Shown here piece after piece: positions 34,115-43,784 of a DNA stretch of 64,000 bases; position 1 is the first letter of the stretch, and every line of letters starts with the position of its first letter. Both the position numbers and the translations under genes were made by a program. The notes beneath the pieces are model-generated. The model did not search any database and was not told where the DNA came from. It saw only the letters and a list, made by a program, of their open reading frames with translations. Source of the stretch: Gammaproteobacteria bacterium (GTDB taxonomy: Bacteria; Pseudomonadota; Gammaproteobacteria; Pseudomonadales; Azotimanducaceae); contig JAPOWH010000010.1 in assembly GCA_026707735.1 (NCBI GenBank), positions 62,001 to 126,000 of the forward strand. The letters are read 5' to 3'.

Positions 34115-35236
34115 TTGAATTTCGAGTTTTCGCAGGAACAAAATCTGTTGCGGGAACAGGCGAGAGGATTTCTCGATGAAAATTGCCCTCCGTCGTCCGT
34201 CCGCAAGATTTTGGAGGGAACGGATTCGTTTGACGAAGTCCTTTGGAAAAGGATCGCAGAGTTGGGCTGGCTGTCGACGGTAATTCCCCAAGATCACGGC
34301 GGTTTGGGGATGTCCTATTACGAGCTTTCGGTCATTGCCGAGGAATTGGGTCGTGCACTTGCGCCAGTTCCCTTCTCGAGTTCGGTGTACCTTGCAACGG
34401 AGGCATTGCTTTTGGCTGGATCGACTGCTCAACGACAGAAATGGTTGCCCCGCCTAGCTAGCGGAGAGTCCATTGGTACATTTGCACTGTCAGAGCAAGC
34501 AGGTCGACCCACACCCAGCGCTCTAAAAACGTCTTTTGACGGTAACTCCATCACTGGGACAAAGATCGCGGTTCCAGATGGAGACATCGCCGATTTCGCT
34601 GTTGTAGTCGCCCGAAGCGAGGTTGGGGATGGCGCCACCGTTTGCCTTGTGGAGCTTGACGACGTCGCTACGCGTCGCGTTGATGTCATTGACCCTTCAC
34701 GATCTCATGCAGAGTTAACCCTGGAAGGCAGCCAAGCCGAACTATTGGGGAGCGAAGGAACTGGATGGTCCTTGGTCAATCAACTGTTCGACCGAGCCGC
34801 TGTGCTCTTTGCGTGGGAGCAGGTCGGAGGGTGCCAAGCTGCGTTGGACCAGGCAAAGGATTATGCTTTGAATCGATATGCTTTTGGTCGACCCATAGGG
34901 GGTTTCCAAGCCATCAAGCATAAGTTGGCGAATGTCTATGTGAAGAACACTCTGGCTCGGTCGAATTGCTACTACGGCGCATGGGCATTGGCTGGATCTG
35001 AGGCGGAATTGCCGCTGGCTGCTGCCACTGCACGAGTAAGTGCCACACAAGCCTTCTACTTTGCCTCCAAGGAGAACATTCAGACCCATGGCGGAATGGG
35101 GTTCACGTGGGAATTCGATTGTCAGCTCTACTATCGTCGCGCAAAGTTGCTATCCGTTGGAATTGGTAGTGAAATGTGGTGGCAAGACAGATTAGTAGCG
35201 GCCTACGAGCAAAGCAATCGCTTGGCGTCAGCATAG
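34115..35236 (+). CDS. Acyl-CoA dehydrogenase family protein (first of pair)
   Basis: A 373-residue flavoprotein with the ACAD fold. It opens NFEFSQEQNLLREQARGFLDE, has GWLSTVIPQDHGGLGMSYYEL, a TFALSEQAGRP segment in the substrate/FAD area, and ends with IQTHGGMGFTWEFDCQLYYRRAKLL. The start is TTG, preceded by AGGAGG at 34105-34110. Twelve bases separate it from a second ACAD, an arrangement often seen for steroid or cyclic-compound degradation heterodimers; the substrate here is not known. Confidence 0.9.
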   Translation: MNFEFSQEQNLLREQARGFLDENCPPSSVRKILEGTDSFDEVLWKRIAELGWLSTVIPQDHGGLGMSYYELSVIAEELGRALAPVPFSSSVYLATEALLLAGSTAQRQKWLPRLASGESIGTFALSEQAGRPTPSALKTSFDGNSITGTKIAVPDGDIADFAVVVARSEVGDGATVCLVELDDVATRRVDVIDPSRSHAELTLEGSQAELLGSEGTGWSLVNQLFDRAAVLFAWEQVGGCQAALDQAKDYALNRYAFGRPIGGFQAIKHKLANVYVKNTLARSNCYYGAWALAGSEAELPLAAATARVSATQAFYFASKENIQTHGGMGFTWEFDCQLYYRRAKLLSVGIGSEMWWQDRLVAAYEQSNRLASA

Positions 35237-35248
35237 GAGATATTTGGA

Positions 35249-36463
35249 ATGGACTTCAACGATACGTCACAGGAAGCCGAGTTTCGCGCAGAAGTTGCCG
35301 AGTGGCTGCAACAAAACGTACCAACTCGAGAAGAGCTTTCCGGTCTCGGAGAGATACAACAGAGCAAGCTCTGGCAAAAGCGCAAGTTCGATGCGGGGTG
35401 GGCATGCCTACGGTGGCCCAAGGAATACGGAGGCCGCGGTGCAACAGCCATCCAGAGCGTCATTTGGAATCAAGAGGAATCGAAGCACCCTGTTCCCACC
35501 GGGATATTTCAGATTGGTCAGGGCATGGCAGCTCCCACCATGATGAGCTGGGCATCGGAAGAGCAAAAGCGGTTCCACTTGCCTCCGTTAGCATCAGGTG
35601 AGCACATTTGGTGCCAGCTGTTCAGTGAACCTTCCGCAGGATCCGATTTAGCAGGAATTCGTACTCGTGCAGAACGCGATGGAAACGATTGGATTATCAA
35701 CGGCCAAAAAATCTGGACGTCCGGAGCCCATTACAGCGACTATGGCATTTTGGTGGTTCGCACAGATCCGACAGTACCGAAGCACAAGGGATTGACTTAC
35801 TTCTTCTTGGATATGAAATCACCAGGAGTGGAAATCAAGCCCATAAAGCAAATCTCGGGAGGAGCCAACTTTAACGAGGTGTTTTTCACCGACGTCCGCG
35901 TTCCCGATGAGCAGCGATTGGGGGCAGTGGGCCAAGGCTGGCAGGTGTCGTTGACGACCTTGATGAACGAGAGAGCTGCAATCGGAGGTGGCGGCGGAGG
36001 CGTTGGATTCGACCGCGTGTTCCGCTTGGCGCAGAAGCTAGCCTTAGATGATCGTCCAGCCATAGAAAACGGACAGGTTCGATCAGCGCTTGCGAACTGG
36101 TATTGCCAAGAGTCAGGATTGAAATATACGGGCTATCGATCGCTGACGGCGTTGTCTCGCGGGGAAACGCCAGGCCCTGAAAACTCCATTGGAAAGTATG
36201 TGGGTGCATCTAAGTCGCAGGACATGGCATCGTTCGCTATCGATTTGCTCGAAATGGCCGGCATATTGGAGGATCGCGCCACGGCGACGGGAGCAGGAAT
36301 CTACACCGGAACTTACATGAATGCTCCTGGAATCCGCATTGCGGGAGGCTCGGACGAAATCATGCTGAACATTTTGGCGGAACGTGTCTTGGGTTTGCCC
36401 CAGGACATTCGTGTCGACAAGGGAGTGCCTTTCAACGAAGTGCCTTCGGGCTCAAGCAACTGA
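35249..36463 (+). CDS. Acyl-CoA dehydrogenase family protein (second of pair)
   Basis: A 404-residue ACAD. Visible motifs are WLQQNVPTREELSG, RWPKEYGGRGATAIQSVIW, CQLFSEPSAGSDLAGIRTRAER (FAD/substrate-binding), INGQKIWTSGAHYSDYGILVVRTD, and the C-terminal IRIAGGSDEIMLNILAERVLGLP. It follows the first ACAD by 12 bases and likely forms an alpha2beta2 enzyme with it; paired ACADs of this kind are known from cholate and cholesterol side-chain degradation. No other catabolic gene of such a pathway is adjacent. Confidence 0.92.
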   Translation: MDFNDTSQEAEFRAEVAEWLQQNVPTREELSGLGEIQQSKLWQKRKFDAGWACLRWPKEYGGRGATAIQSVIWNQEESKHPVPTGIFQIGQGMAAPTMMSWASEEQKRFHLPPLASGEHIWCQLFSEPSAGSDLAGIRTRAERDGNDWIINGQKIWTSGAHYSDYGILVVRTDPTVPKHKGLTYFFLDMKSPGVEIKPIKQISGGANFNEVFFTDVRVPDEQRLGAVGQGWQVSLTTLMNERAAIGGGGGGVGFDRVFRLAQKLALDDRPAIENGQVRSALANWYCQESGLKYTGYRSLTALSRGETPGPENSIGKYVGASKSQDMASFAIDLLEMAGILEDRATATGAGIYTGTYMNAPGIRIAGGSDEIMLNILAERVLGLPQDIRVDKGVPFNEVPSGSSN

Positions 36464-36598
36464 TCGAGCTACGTTCTCACCGTTACGAGGTTGTTGGCTG
36501 CGACTCTATGTCTCTCAGACGGGTTGCATGCTCTAATTGGGCTGTTTGTGCTTGACAGTTGGGATTTTATTTGACGTGGCGTGCGCTAACTGCGCTAT

Positions 36599-36608
36599 TT
36601 GACATAAT
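36599..36608 (+). promoter_or_regulatory. Possible extended -10 promoter of qmcA-nfeD
   Basis: TTGACATAAT contains TGnCATAAT, one mismatch from the extended -10 element TGnTATAAT. It lies about 35 bases upstream of the preferred qmcA start. TTGACA at 36552-36557 is not correctly spaced to serve as its -35. It is the only promoter-like sequence I could place in the gap 36464-36642. Confidence 0.3.
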
Positions 36609-36642
36609 GTAACTTCAACACTTGAATTTAGGCGTCAGTGAA

Positions 36643-37581
36643 GTGAACCTTTGGCCATTGATCGTTGCAGGGGTAATCCTTCTGCTTGCCCTAGTTGTCA
36701 TTCTTCGATCTATTCGTGTCGTGCCGCAGGGCTATCACTGGACCGTCGAGAGGTTTGGCAAGTACACACGCACCATAACTCCCGGCTTGAACCTGCTAAC
36801 TCCCATTGTTGAAGCTGTTGGCAGAAAATTCAATATGATGGAGCAAGTGCTCGATATCCCCGCTCAGGATGTGATCTCTGCCGATAACGCGTTGGTCACA
36901 TGTGATGCCATCTGCTTCTACCAGGTACTGGACGCCGCGAAGGCCGCGTACCAAATCAACGATTTAACGCTTGCAGCTAGAAACTTGGTCATGACCAACA
37001 TTCGTGCTGTATTAGGATCGATGGAACTCGACGAAATACTCTCGAACCGTGATCGCATTAATGTGGAACTGCTGAAGAAGGTGGACTTGGCTACGGATCC
37101 GTGGGGAACAAAGGTGACTCGAATCGAAATACGAGATGTCACACCGCCGCAAGACCTCGTCAATGCCATGGCGCAACAAATGAAGGCAGAACGGGAAAAG
37201 CGAGCGCAAATCCTTGAAGCCGAAGGCGAACGTGAAGCAGCAATTAAGGTTGCGGAAGGCCAGAAGCAAGCGGAAATCCTCAAGGCGGAAGGTGAGTTGC
37301 AGGCATCGATACGCGAAGCTGAAGCTCGAGAGAGATTGGCTCAAGCGGAAGCAGAAGCTACGAAGATGGTTTCGCATGCGATCGCGGAAGGCGACAGCCG
37401 GGCAATCAACTACTTCGTTGCGCAAAAATACGTGGAAGCGCTTGGTCAATTGGCAGAGTCAAGCAACAACAAGGTCATGATGATTCCTTTGGAAGCATCG
37501 AGCGTCATTGGTTCTATCGCTGGAATTGGCGAGATTGCCAAAGATTTTGTTGGCAAGGACTCAGGTACTTCTCGGAGTTAA
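36643..37581 (+). CDS. qmcA: SPFH/Band 7 membrane protein QmcA
   Basis: Stomatin-like inner-membrane protein. From the GTG at 36643 it is 312 residues; a TTG seven codons earlier is possible but lacks a ribosome binding site. One N-terminal helix (PLIVAGVILLLALVVILRSI) precedes VVPQGYHWTVERFGKYTRTI, MMEQVLDIPAQDVISADNALVTCDA, and the alanine/glutamate coiled coil (EREAAIKVAEGQKQAEILKAEGE, read in parts). It ends NYFVAQKYVEALGQL and MMIPLEASSVIGSIAGI as in E. coli QmcA. Two bases separate it from its usual NfeD partner. Confidence 0.93.
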   Translation: MNLWPLIVAGVILLLALVVILRSIRVVPQGYHWTVERFGKYTRTITPGLNLLTPIVEAVGRKFNMMEQVLDIPAQDVISADNALVTCDAICFYQVLDAAKAAYQINDLTLAARNLVMTNIRAVLGSMELDEILSNRDRINVELLKKVDLATDPWGTKVTRIEIRDVTPPQDLVNAMAQQMKAEREKRAQILEAEGEREAAIKVAEGQKQAEILKAEGELQASIREAEARERLAQAEAEATKMVSHAIAEGDSRAINYFVAQKYVEALGQLAESSNNKVMMIPLEASSVIGSIAGIGEIAKDFVGKDSGTSRS

Positions 37582-37583
37582 GA

Positions 37584-38024
37584 ATGGAAGTTTCCCCCGC
37601 ACTGATCTGGCTTGGAATAGGCGTCGTACTGGGAATCATTGAGGTTCTTGGCGCTAGCGGATTCCTCTTGGGTGCTGCGGTCGCGGCCATAGGAATGGCT
37701 GCGGTGACTTGGTTGTTCCCCTCACTCGGGATCGTCCCTCAAATTGTCGTCTTCGCCATTGCGGCGACAGTTGCAACATACGTCTACTTTCGCTTCTTCC
37801 GGTCTACCGATCCCCAATCGGGCGTGGATTTGCACGATAAGGTGGGTGCCATGGTTGGCCAGCAGTTTGTACTGAAAGATCCCTTGAGTGCAAACAACGA
37901 AACAAAGACCCTCATTGGCGACACATTATGGACCGTGCGTTCCAATGCGGACGTTGAGGAAGGCGCGCGAGTACGAATTGTTGGAGGAACTGTTCGAGTC
38001 ATTGAGGTGGAGCCAGTAGCTTGA
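37584..38024 (+). CDS. NfeD-family membrane protein
   Basis: A 146-residue partner of QmcA, equivalent to E. coli YbbK's neighbour in the same operon type. Three or four hydrophobic segments cover about 7-70 (LIWLGIGVVLGIIEVLGAS; FLLGAAVAAIGMAAVTWLF; QIVVFAIAATVATYVYFRFF), followed by an OB-fold domain (DKVGAMVGQQFVLKDPL ... GDTLWTVRSNADVEEGARVRIVGG, read in parts). Such pairs organise membrane microdomains. The short two-base spacing implies coupled translation with qmcA. Confidence 0.9.
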   Translation: MEVSPALIWLGIGVVLGIIEVLGASGFLLGAAVAAIGMAAVTWLFPSLGIVPQIVVFAIAATVATYVYFRFFRSTDPQSGVDLHDKVGAMVGQQFVLKDPLSANNETKTLIGDTLWTVRSNADVEEGARVRIVGGTVRVIEVEPVA

Positions 38025-38366
38025 TTCCATTTAGTATCGGCTTGCCAACTCGCTAGCGAACGGCAACATCCACGTCACCTTCCTACATGTCTCCTCTACG
38101 AAAGAGCACTGTCGAAGTCCACAGGTCTACTTCGATCCGATGCCAACCGATTGATCGCCGGAAGTCTTCCGAAGAATGCCTAGCCAATCGAGCACCCCCG
38201 CGAACCGCACAACGACAAATTTTGGCAGGTATACGATGTAGCGTCAGGCTGGTGCTTGTGTAAGTTGGAATCACTTAGTTCAATTGCGCACTAAGCTGTT
38301 CCTCACACTCCAACCTAATCTACTTGCTGTGCCAGATAGCTAGAGATACCTGGTTATTAGTACATA

Positions 38367-38382
38367 GGTTCCACGTGGAACA
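38367..38382. other. parS-type ParB-binding centromere site
   Basis: GGTTCCACGTGGAACA carries the perfect 14-bp palindrome GTTCCACGTGGAAC. Read on the minus strand it is TGTTCCACGTGGAACC, the form of parS described in Pseudomonas. It lies in intergenic DNA, not inside a gene, and no other copy was found in the window. ParB spreads from such sites to load SMC and drive origin segregation. Known chromosomal parS sites cluster near oriC, so the locus may be in the origin-proximal part of the chromosome. Confidence 0.8.
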
Positions 38383-38470
38383 TTGGGTGCTCAACTGCCG
38401 ACTTCAACCGATCTTTGACTGGCTATCGGGCTATTTGCTTTTTGGACCTGCAGCAACTCACGTCGATCAA

Positions 38471-38498
38471 CTTGCATTCCGCAAAAGTGCCCCCAAAT
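38471..38498 (+). promoter_or_regulatory. Sigma32-like heat-shock promoter of clpB
   Basis: CTTGCAT (38471-38477), a 13-base spacer, then CCCCAAAT (38491-38498) fits the sigma32 consensus CTTGAAA / CCCCATNT closely. It lies about 32 bases upstream of the clpB ATG, as expected for a short leader. ClpB is a classic heat-shock gene, which supports the call. Confidence 0.65.
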
Positions 38499-38529
38499 CA
38501 ATAAACAACATAGATTGGAAAGCAGTCAA

Positions 38530-41163
38530 ATGCGTTTCGAGCAGTTAACAAGTGGATTTCAACGGGCATTGCAGGATGCCCACAGTCTTGCGCTCAAGCA
38601 CGAGCACCAAGTTGTGGAACCCGCACACGTGCTCCAGGCCATGTGCATTCAATCGGACGGTACGATTCCGAACGTACTTGCCGCCTCGGGTGGAGACATC
38701 GAGCGAATTCGCCAAGATCTGCAAGACAAGCTAAATTCATTGCCACAGGTCACCGGCACCGATGGACAGCTCTTGCAGAGTCGAGAACTGCAAAAGGCGC
38801 TTAATACGTCGGACAAGCTTGCTCAGCAGAAAGGAGACGCATTCATTGCAAGCGAGCTTTTTGTGCTTGCGTTGTATGAAATTCGAGATGGACTGGCTGA
38901 TCTGTTGGCCAGCAACGGCGTTACTCGAGATTCTCTAGAGACAGTGGTTACGAGAATTAGGAAGGGCGCCTCGGTCGACGACCAAAGCGCAGAGGAAAAT
39001 CGCGGCGCATTGGAGAAATACACCATCGACTTGACCGAACGCGCTGAGAGCGGAAAACTTGATCCGGTCATAGGTCGAGACGACGAAATTCGACGCACGC
39101 TTCAGGTATTGCAGCGGCGAACCAAGAACAATCCTGTGCTGATCGGCGAACCCGGAGTAGGAAAAACAGCAGTCGTGGAGGGACTGGCGCAACGCATCGT
39201 CAATAGAACTGTACCCGAAAGCATGAAAGACATGCGCGTTCTTGCTCTCGACATGGGCGCCATGGTTGCGGGAGCCAAATATCGTGGCGAGTTCGAAGAG
39301 CGCATGAAGGCGTTGCTTGACGATCTGTCGCATGAAGATGGCCGAGTCATTCTGTTCGTTGATGAACTCCACACTGTCGTGGGGGCGGGCTCGGCTGAAG
39401 GATCTTTGGACGCGGGAAACATGTTGAAGCCTGCGCTTGCGCGAGGCGAACTTCGTTGCGTGGGTGCGACGACGCTAAACGAATATCGCAAGTACATTGA
39501 GAAGGATGCCGCGTTGGAGCGGCGATTTCAGCGTGTTCAATTGGATGAACCCTCCGTCGAGGACACCATTGCGATCCTGCGAGGACTAAATGAACGCTAC
39601 GAAGTCCACCACGGTGTGGAAATAACTGATCCTGCGCTAGTGGCAGCGGCAACACTTTCGCACCGATACATTTCAGACCGGCACCTGCCAGACAAAGCAA
39701 TTGACCTCGTCGACGAGGCGGCTAGTCGGATTCGTATGGAAATCGATTCGAAACCGGAGACCATCGACCGCTTGGATAGACGCGTGATCCAGTTGAAGAT
39801 GGAACGGGAGTCCCTTAAGCACGAAAAGGACGAAGCTTCGACTCTACGGCTTCAAGACGTGGATGCCGCAATTGCAGAAGCTGAGCACGAATTGGCGAAT
39901 CTCAACAAGGTTCTCCAATTTGAAAAGAGTCTGGTGGAGAGTACTCATCACGTAAAAGAGCAATTGGAGGCGGCACGATTGGAGTATGAAGCTGCGGAGC
40001 GACGTGGTGATCTGGCTCGCATGTCGGAGTTGCGCTACGGTCGAATTCCCGAATTGGAGAGAGCAGCAGCGGCGTCAGACGATTCAGAAGCGTCAGAGGA
40101 GGCACTTAAGCTGCTGCGCACCAAAGTCACTGCGGACGAGATTGCTGAAGTAGTGTCTGCATGGACTGGCATTCCCGTCGCGCGCATGCTGCAAAGTGAA
40201 CGAGAGAAACTATTGCATCTTGAGGAAGTGTTGCACCAAAGAGTTGTTGGTCAAGATGAAGCGGTTGCGGTTGTTTCAGATGCGATACGACGCAGCAGAG
40301 CTGGACTCTCCGAAGAGAACCGGCCGAATGGGTCTTTCCTGTTTCTTGGACCAACTGGAGTTGGAAAGACCGAACTGTGCAAAGCTCTAGCGGAGTTCTT
40401 GTTTGATTCCGAGTCGGCGTTTGTACGACTGGACATGTCGGAGTTTATGGAGAAGCATTCGGTCGCGCGGATGATTGGTGCTCCGCCGGGCTACGTGGGC
40501 TATGACGAGGGTGGCTACCTCACAGAAAAGGTTCGTCGTAAACCCTATTCGGTGCTTTTGCTAGATGAAATCGAAAAGGCGCATCCAGACGTCTTCAATA
40601 TTTTGCTACAGGTTCTCGAGGATGGGCGCTTGACCGATGGCCAGGGGCGAACGGTCGACTTTAGGAACACTGTCGTCGTCATGACATCCAATCTGGGATC
40701 GGATGTGATTCAAGAAAACGTGAGTCAGCATTACGACACCATGAAGAGCAAGGTCATGAACATCGTTCAAGGGCACTTCAGACCAGAATTCATAAATAGA
40801 ATCGATGAGGTCGTAGTTTTCCACACGCTCCACAATGAGCACATCCGCCGAATTGCTGAAATTCAGATTCGGTACTTGAGCAACCGGGTTCAAGCGCAAG
40901 GATTGGAGATCGAAGTTGCATCCTCCGCAATTGAGCTACTTGGCGAAGCCGGATTCGATTTGGTTTACGGCGCACGACCATTGAAGCGTACCATTCAGCA
41001 GCGAATCGAGAATCCTTTGGCGAAGAAGCTTCTGGCGGGGGAGTTTGTGCCTGGAAGCAAGATCATAGTGGATGTCACCGACGGTGAATTCACCTTTCAA
41101 CCAGAATGGAAAGAATCTTCGGGCGAGTGTCCAACGAAGAACACGTCAGAGGAGTTGGCGTAG
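38530..41163 (+). CDS. clpB: ATP-dependent chaperone ClpB
   Basis: Hexameric disaggregase that works with DnaK. From the ATG at 38530 ([20 protein letters not shown]) the protein is 877 residues, near the 857 of E. coli; an upstream TTG adds five residues without homology. The N-domain covers about 1-150, then AAA-1 with Walker A GEPGVGKT and LFVDELHT, the long coiled-coil M-domain (about 400-520, including [20 protein letters not shown]), and AAA-2 with [22 protein letters not shown] and the C-terminal [25 protein letters not shown] sigma32-like promoter lies upstream. Confidence 0.97.
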   Translation: MRFEQLTSGFQRALQDAHSLALKHEHQVVEPAHVLQAMCIQSDGTIPNVLAASGGDIERIRQDLQDKLNSLPQVTGTDGQLLQSRELQKALNTSDKLAQQKGDAFIASELFVLALYEIRDGLADLLASNGVTRDSLETVVTRIRKGASVDDQSAEENRGALEKYTIDLTERAESGKLDPVIGRDDEIRRTLQVLQRRTKNNPVLIGEPGVGKTAVVEGLAQRIVNRTVPESMKDMRVLALDMGAMVAGAKYRGEFEERMKALLDDLSHEDGRVILFVDELHTVVGAGSAEGSLDAGNMLKPALARGELRCVGATTLNEYRKYIEKDAALERRFQRVQLDEPSVEDTIAILRGLNERYEVHHGVEITDPALVAAATLSHRYISDRHLPDKAIDLVDEAASRIRMEIDSKPETIDRLDRRVIQLKMERESLKHEKDEASTLRLQDVDAAIAEAEHELANLNKVLQFEKSLVESTHHVKEQLEAARLEYEAAERRGDLARMSELRYGRIPELERAAAASDDSEASEEALKLLRTKVTADEIAEVVSAWTGIPVARMLQSEREKLLHLEEVLHQRVVGQDEAVAVVSDAIRRSRAGLSEENRPNGSFLFLGPTGVGKTELCKALAEFLFDSESAFVRLDMSEFMEKHSVARMIGAPPGYVGYDEGGYLTEKVRRKPYSVLLLDEIEKAHPDVFNILLQVLEDGRLTDGQGRTVDFRNTVVVMTSNLGSDVIQENVSQHYDTMKSKVMNIVQGHFRPEFINRIDEVVVFHTLHNEHIRRIAEIQIRYLSNRVQAQGLEIEVASSAIELLGEAGFDLVYGARPLKRTIQQRIENPLAKKLLAGEFVPGSKIIVDVTDGEFTFQPEWKESSGECPTKNTSEELA

Positions 41164-41167
41164 ACGA

Positions 41168-41719
41168 TCAATCCAGCAGCGTCTTTCTGCCGAAGGTAAC
41201 TGTGGACGCCGATTCGTGCCCAACGGTTGCATCGTCGATGTGGCACTCGCTGGCGGGGTCCCAATAGCCCCACTCATAGTTACGCCTCTTTGGCGGAGTA
41301 ACTACCACCGTCCACGCACTACCTGTAGGCAATTCCCGTATGGCGTGGTACTGAGATGTTTTCCTGAATAGGTTGAATAAGCGGATGTGCTGCCGCGAGT
41401 GTCGACGGGTTTTGGAGTTGAAGGTTTCCTGCCAATAGGAGCCATAAATTACTAGAGAAAGGAACCAATTCCACGGATGATTGTGTAACCAACGAAACTC
41501 GTCTACCTTGTGCATGTAGTGGAGGTAGACCTCAAAGGTCTTTCCAGACCCGTTTCCAATAAGGTAGTAGCGAGTGAGGTATGGCTTGTCATAGACGAAA
41601 ATTGTCTTGCCGCTAATCTGGCTTAGCAAAGACCTGACGACGGAGCTTCTTGGGCTTGGCGTAGCCTTGCTAGGCATCGATGGGCGATCAAGAGCACCTC
41701 GGATTAGATACTGACTCAT
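41168..41719 (-). CDS. Cupin-like protein of unknown function
   Basis: A 183-residue protein, convergent with clpB and only four bases from its stop. The central segment YLHYMHKVDEFRWLHNHPWNWFLSLVIYGSYWQE has the histidine pattern (HxHPW) and 'SLV..G.Y.E' strand of a group of cupin-like proteins, followed by HAIRELPTGSAWTVVVTPPKRRNYEWGYW. Metal binding through the HNH pair is likely by analogy. No substrate can be assigned. Confidence 0.6.
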   Translation of the reverse strand: MSQYLIRGALDRPSMPSKATPSPRSSVVRSLLSQISGKTIFVYDKPYLTRYYLIGNGSGKTFEVYLHYMHKVDEFRWLHNHPWNWFLSLVIYGSYWQETFNSKTRRHSRQHIRLFNLFRKTSQYHAIRELPTGSAWTVVVTPPKRRNYEWGYWDPASECHIDDATVGHESASTVTFGRKTLLD

Positions 41720-41797
41720 TAAGATTACGATTTGTTAGTTCAATTACGCTCACTTCCGCATCGATAGCAGTAGTAGTACGGATAGCGATTGGTTAGA

Positions 41798-41822
41798 TAG
41801 CCCTCACCCAAAACGAGGGCTA
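41798..41822. terminator. Hairpin downstream of the Gfo/ThuA genes
   Basis: TAGCCCTC (41798-41805) and GAGGGCTA (41815-41822) form a perfect 8-bp stem around a nine-base loop. It lies about 60 bases past the thuA stop on the minus strand. The minus-strand 3' flank lacks a T-run, whereas the plus-strand flank reads TGGATATTTT, so its direction is unclear. Confidence 0.4.
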
Positions 41823-41883
41823 TGGATATTTTACCAGAATTGAACTGACAAATGGCATTGTTGAATAGGGTTTGAAGCGATGT

Positions 41884-42531
41884 CTAGCGGGTTGACCACA
41901 ACATGCCGCGCTTCATGATTTCCTTGGCTTCTGGAACATCGAAGTCCGATGCGACGTGCCCCAACGAACTGTAGAACACCTTGCCGCTACCATAGCGTTT
42001 TTTCCAGCAAACCGGCATTTCCACTCCTTCCACCCAGTCAATTCCCCAATGCTCGCCGGAAAATGTGGTGGTGGCTAGCACCTCATTTGATGGGTCTACG
42101 TGCATGAAGTATTGCTCCGACTTCATACTGAAGTCGTTGAGTCCTGCGACTATCGCGTCGTCGCTTGCGATGTTGACTTCGTAGTCGATGATTCCACCCG
42201 GGTGACAGATGAACTGGCCTCCAACCATAAATTGATACTCCACGTTCGCACGAAACGAGTCGGCCATGCCACCATGCCATCCTGCGCATCCGGTTCCCTG
42301 TCGAATTGCCGTCAATAGACCAGATTCTTGCTCTCTGCTAATCGCTGCCATTGTCCATACGGGAACGACGAGATCCTGTGACTGCATGAATTTTGGATCT
42401 TCGAGAGGCAACAGCGAATCCGATACTGTTACATTGAACCCTTCGGTTCGCAGAATTTCAGCAAAAATTGCGGAAGTCTGTTCCGGTTCGTGGCCATTCC
42501 AGCCGCCCCAAGTGATCAAAGCTTTTTTCAT
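41884..42531 (-). CDS. ThuA-domain protein
   Basis: A 215-residue protein from ATG 42531 ([18 protein letters not shown]); an upstream in-frame ATG would run into the preceding gene. ThuA proteins have a class I glutamine amidotransferase-like fold. Visible features are the N-terminal [26 protein letters not shown] in the nucleophile-elbow area, and [20 protein letters not shown] near the end. The family is linked to trehalose/disaccharide use, though the activity is not defined. Seven bases separate it from the Gfo/Idh gene, so the two probably act in one sugar pathway. Confidence 0.88.
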   Translation of the reverse strand: MKKALITWGGWNGHEPEQTSAIFAEILRTEGFNVTVSDSLLPLEDPKFMQSQDLVVPVWTMAAISREQESGLLTAIRQGTGCAGWHGGMADSFRANVEYQFMVGGQFICHPGGIIDYEVNIASDDAIVAGLNDFSMKSEQYFMHVDPSNEVLATTTFSGEHWGIDWVEGVEMPVCWKKRYGSGKVFYSSLGHVASDFDVPEAKEIMKRGMLWSTR

Positions 42532-42538
42532 AGCATTC

Positions 42539-43636
42539 CTAGTCCAATTCTCCATGCGCTAGTCCGAGAGACAAAGCAGCAGGTCTCTTCACTCTCGACT
42601 CAATCTCGACGTGAGATTTTTCGGTGCAAGACTTGTCGAAAGCGGCCATCACTTCCAACACATGAAACGCAAGCTCTCCACTGGCGCGATGTAGTCTGCA
42701 GGTGCGTAGCCCCTTGCACATGTCCGCCAATCCAATGCTACGCATGTTCTGTGTATATCCGTGTGTGAGCGTCTCTTCATTCCACTGTCCCCGCTCTGCC
42801 GACACGAGTACCTTGCCGCCAAACCCATTTGGGTCGGGAACTAGCATTGATGCATCAGTGCCATGTATCTCAATGTTGGGATGAATATGAGACCAGACGT
42901 CGAAACTCATGCAAATCGTAAGCAAGGCACCATTCTCAAACTCGAGAGCACCCGTCGCGTGCGTGGACACTTCTACTTGGATAGTTTTCCCGGCCCGTGG
43001 TTGTGACGTAATCGTTCGTTCGTCGAATGCCTTGCCTGTAAACGCAGTGACTCGCGAGACGGATCCTAGAGAATTTACAAGAGCTGTAATGTAATAGGGA
43101 CCCATATCGAAAACTGGTCCGCCCCCACGTTTGTAGTAGAACTCAGGAGATGGATGCCAAGTTTCCACTCCGTGACTCATCATGAATGCCGTTGCCGCAA
43201 CGGGATTGCCGATTGCGCCGTCGTCAATTAGCTTGCGTACCGTTTGATGACCGCCTCCTAGGAAAGTGTCAGGCGCGCAGCCGACTCTCAACCCTTTCTT
43301 TCTAGCCTCTTCGACCACTAGAGCGCCTTCTGCTACATCCAGTGCGAAGGGCTTTTCGCAATACACATGCTTGCCGGCGTCGATGGCGCTGGAATTGACT
43401 TCGGCGTGAGCCGCAGGTATTGTCAAATTCAGTACCGTTTCCACTTCTTGGTTTGCCAGCAACTGGTCCACACTCATGGCTGGAATCCCAAATTTCTGAC
43501 TGCATGCACTCGAGGCGTCTGAATTGATGTCGGCACATGCGACAAAGTCCAAAATCGGAAAAGTCTTTGCCGCGTTTAGATAGGCCGGACTGATAGTGCC
43601 GCAACCAATTAGCCCAATTCGAACGGGATCTTCCAT
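42539..43636 (-). CDS. Gfo/Idh/MocA-family oxidoreductase
   Basis: A 365-residue NAD(P)-dependent sugar dehydrogenase-type protein. The Rossmann fold starts at once with [20 protein letters not shown]; the family motif [11 protein letters not shown] (CEKP, about 94-104) supplies the catalytic lysine. The C-terminal domain includes [27 protein letters not shown] lies just before the ATG. Together with the ThuA gene downstream it suggests oxidation of a glycoside or inositol-like substrate, but the precise one is unknown. Confidence 0.9.
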   Translation of the reverse strand: MEDPVRIGLIGCGTISPAYLNAAKTFPILDFVACADINSDASSACSQKFGIPAMSVDQLLANQEVETVLNLTIPAAHAEVNSSAIDAGKHVYCEKPFALDVAEGALVVEEARKKGLRVGCAPDTFLGGGHQTVRKLIDDGAIGNPVAATAFMMSHGVETWHPSPEFYYKRGGGPVFDMGPYYITALVNSLGSVSRVTAFTGKAFDERTITSQPRAGKTIQVEVSTHATGALEFENGALLTICMSFDVWSHIHPNIEIHGTDASMLVPDPNGFGGKVLVSAERGQWNEETLTHGYTQNMRSIGLADMCKGLRTCRLHRASGELAFHVLEVMAAFDKSCTEKSHVEIESRVKRPAALSLGLAHGELD

Positions 43637-43784
43637 TCAACTCCTCTTTTTGTTCATATTCGTCTGCAGTGTAAGTGCGAGCCTACTCCAGCTTGAATCG
43701 GGTGTGCACGTTTGGCGGACTTCCCTGCAACAGAATTGGAGTATCAGTGCAACCCCAGCTGAAGCTAATCCCAATCACGCCCAC

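Larger units (their letters stand above)
38025..38529. other. Intergenic region with parS-like site and clpB promoter
   Basis: About 500 bases without a convincing gene. It holds the parS-type palindrome at 38367-38382 and a sigma32-like promoter at 38471-38498. Short frames on both strands here lack ribosome binding sites or coding character. The remainder shows no clear repeat. Confidence 0.6.
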
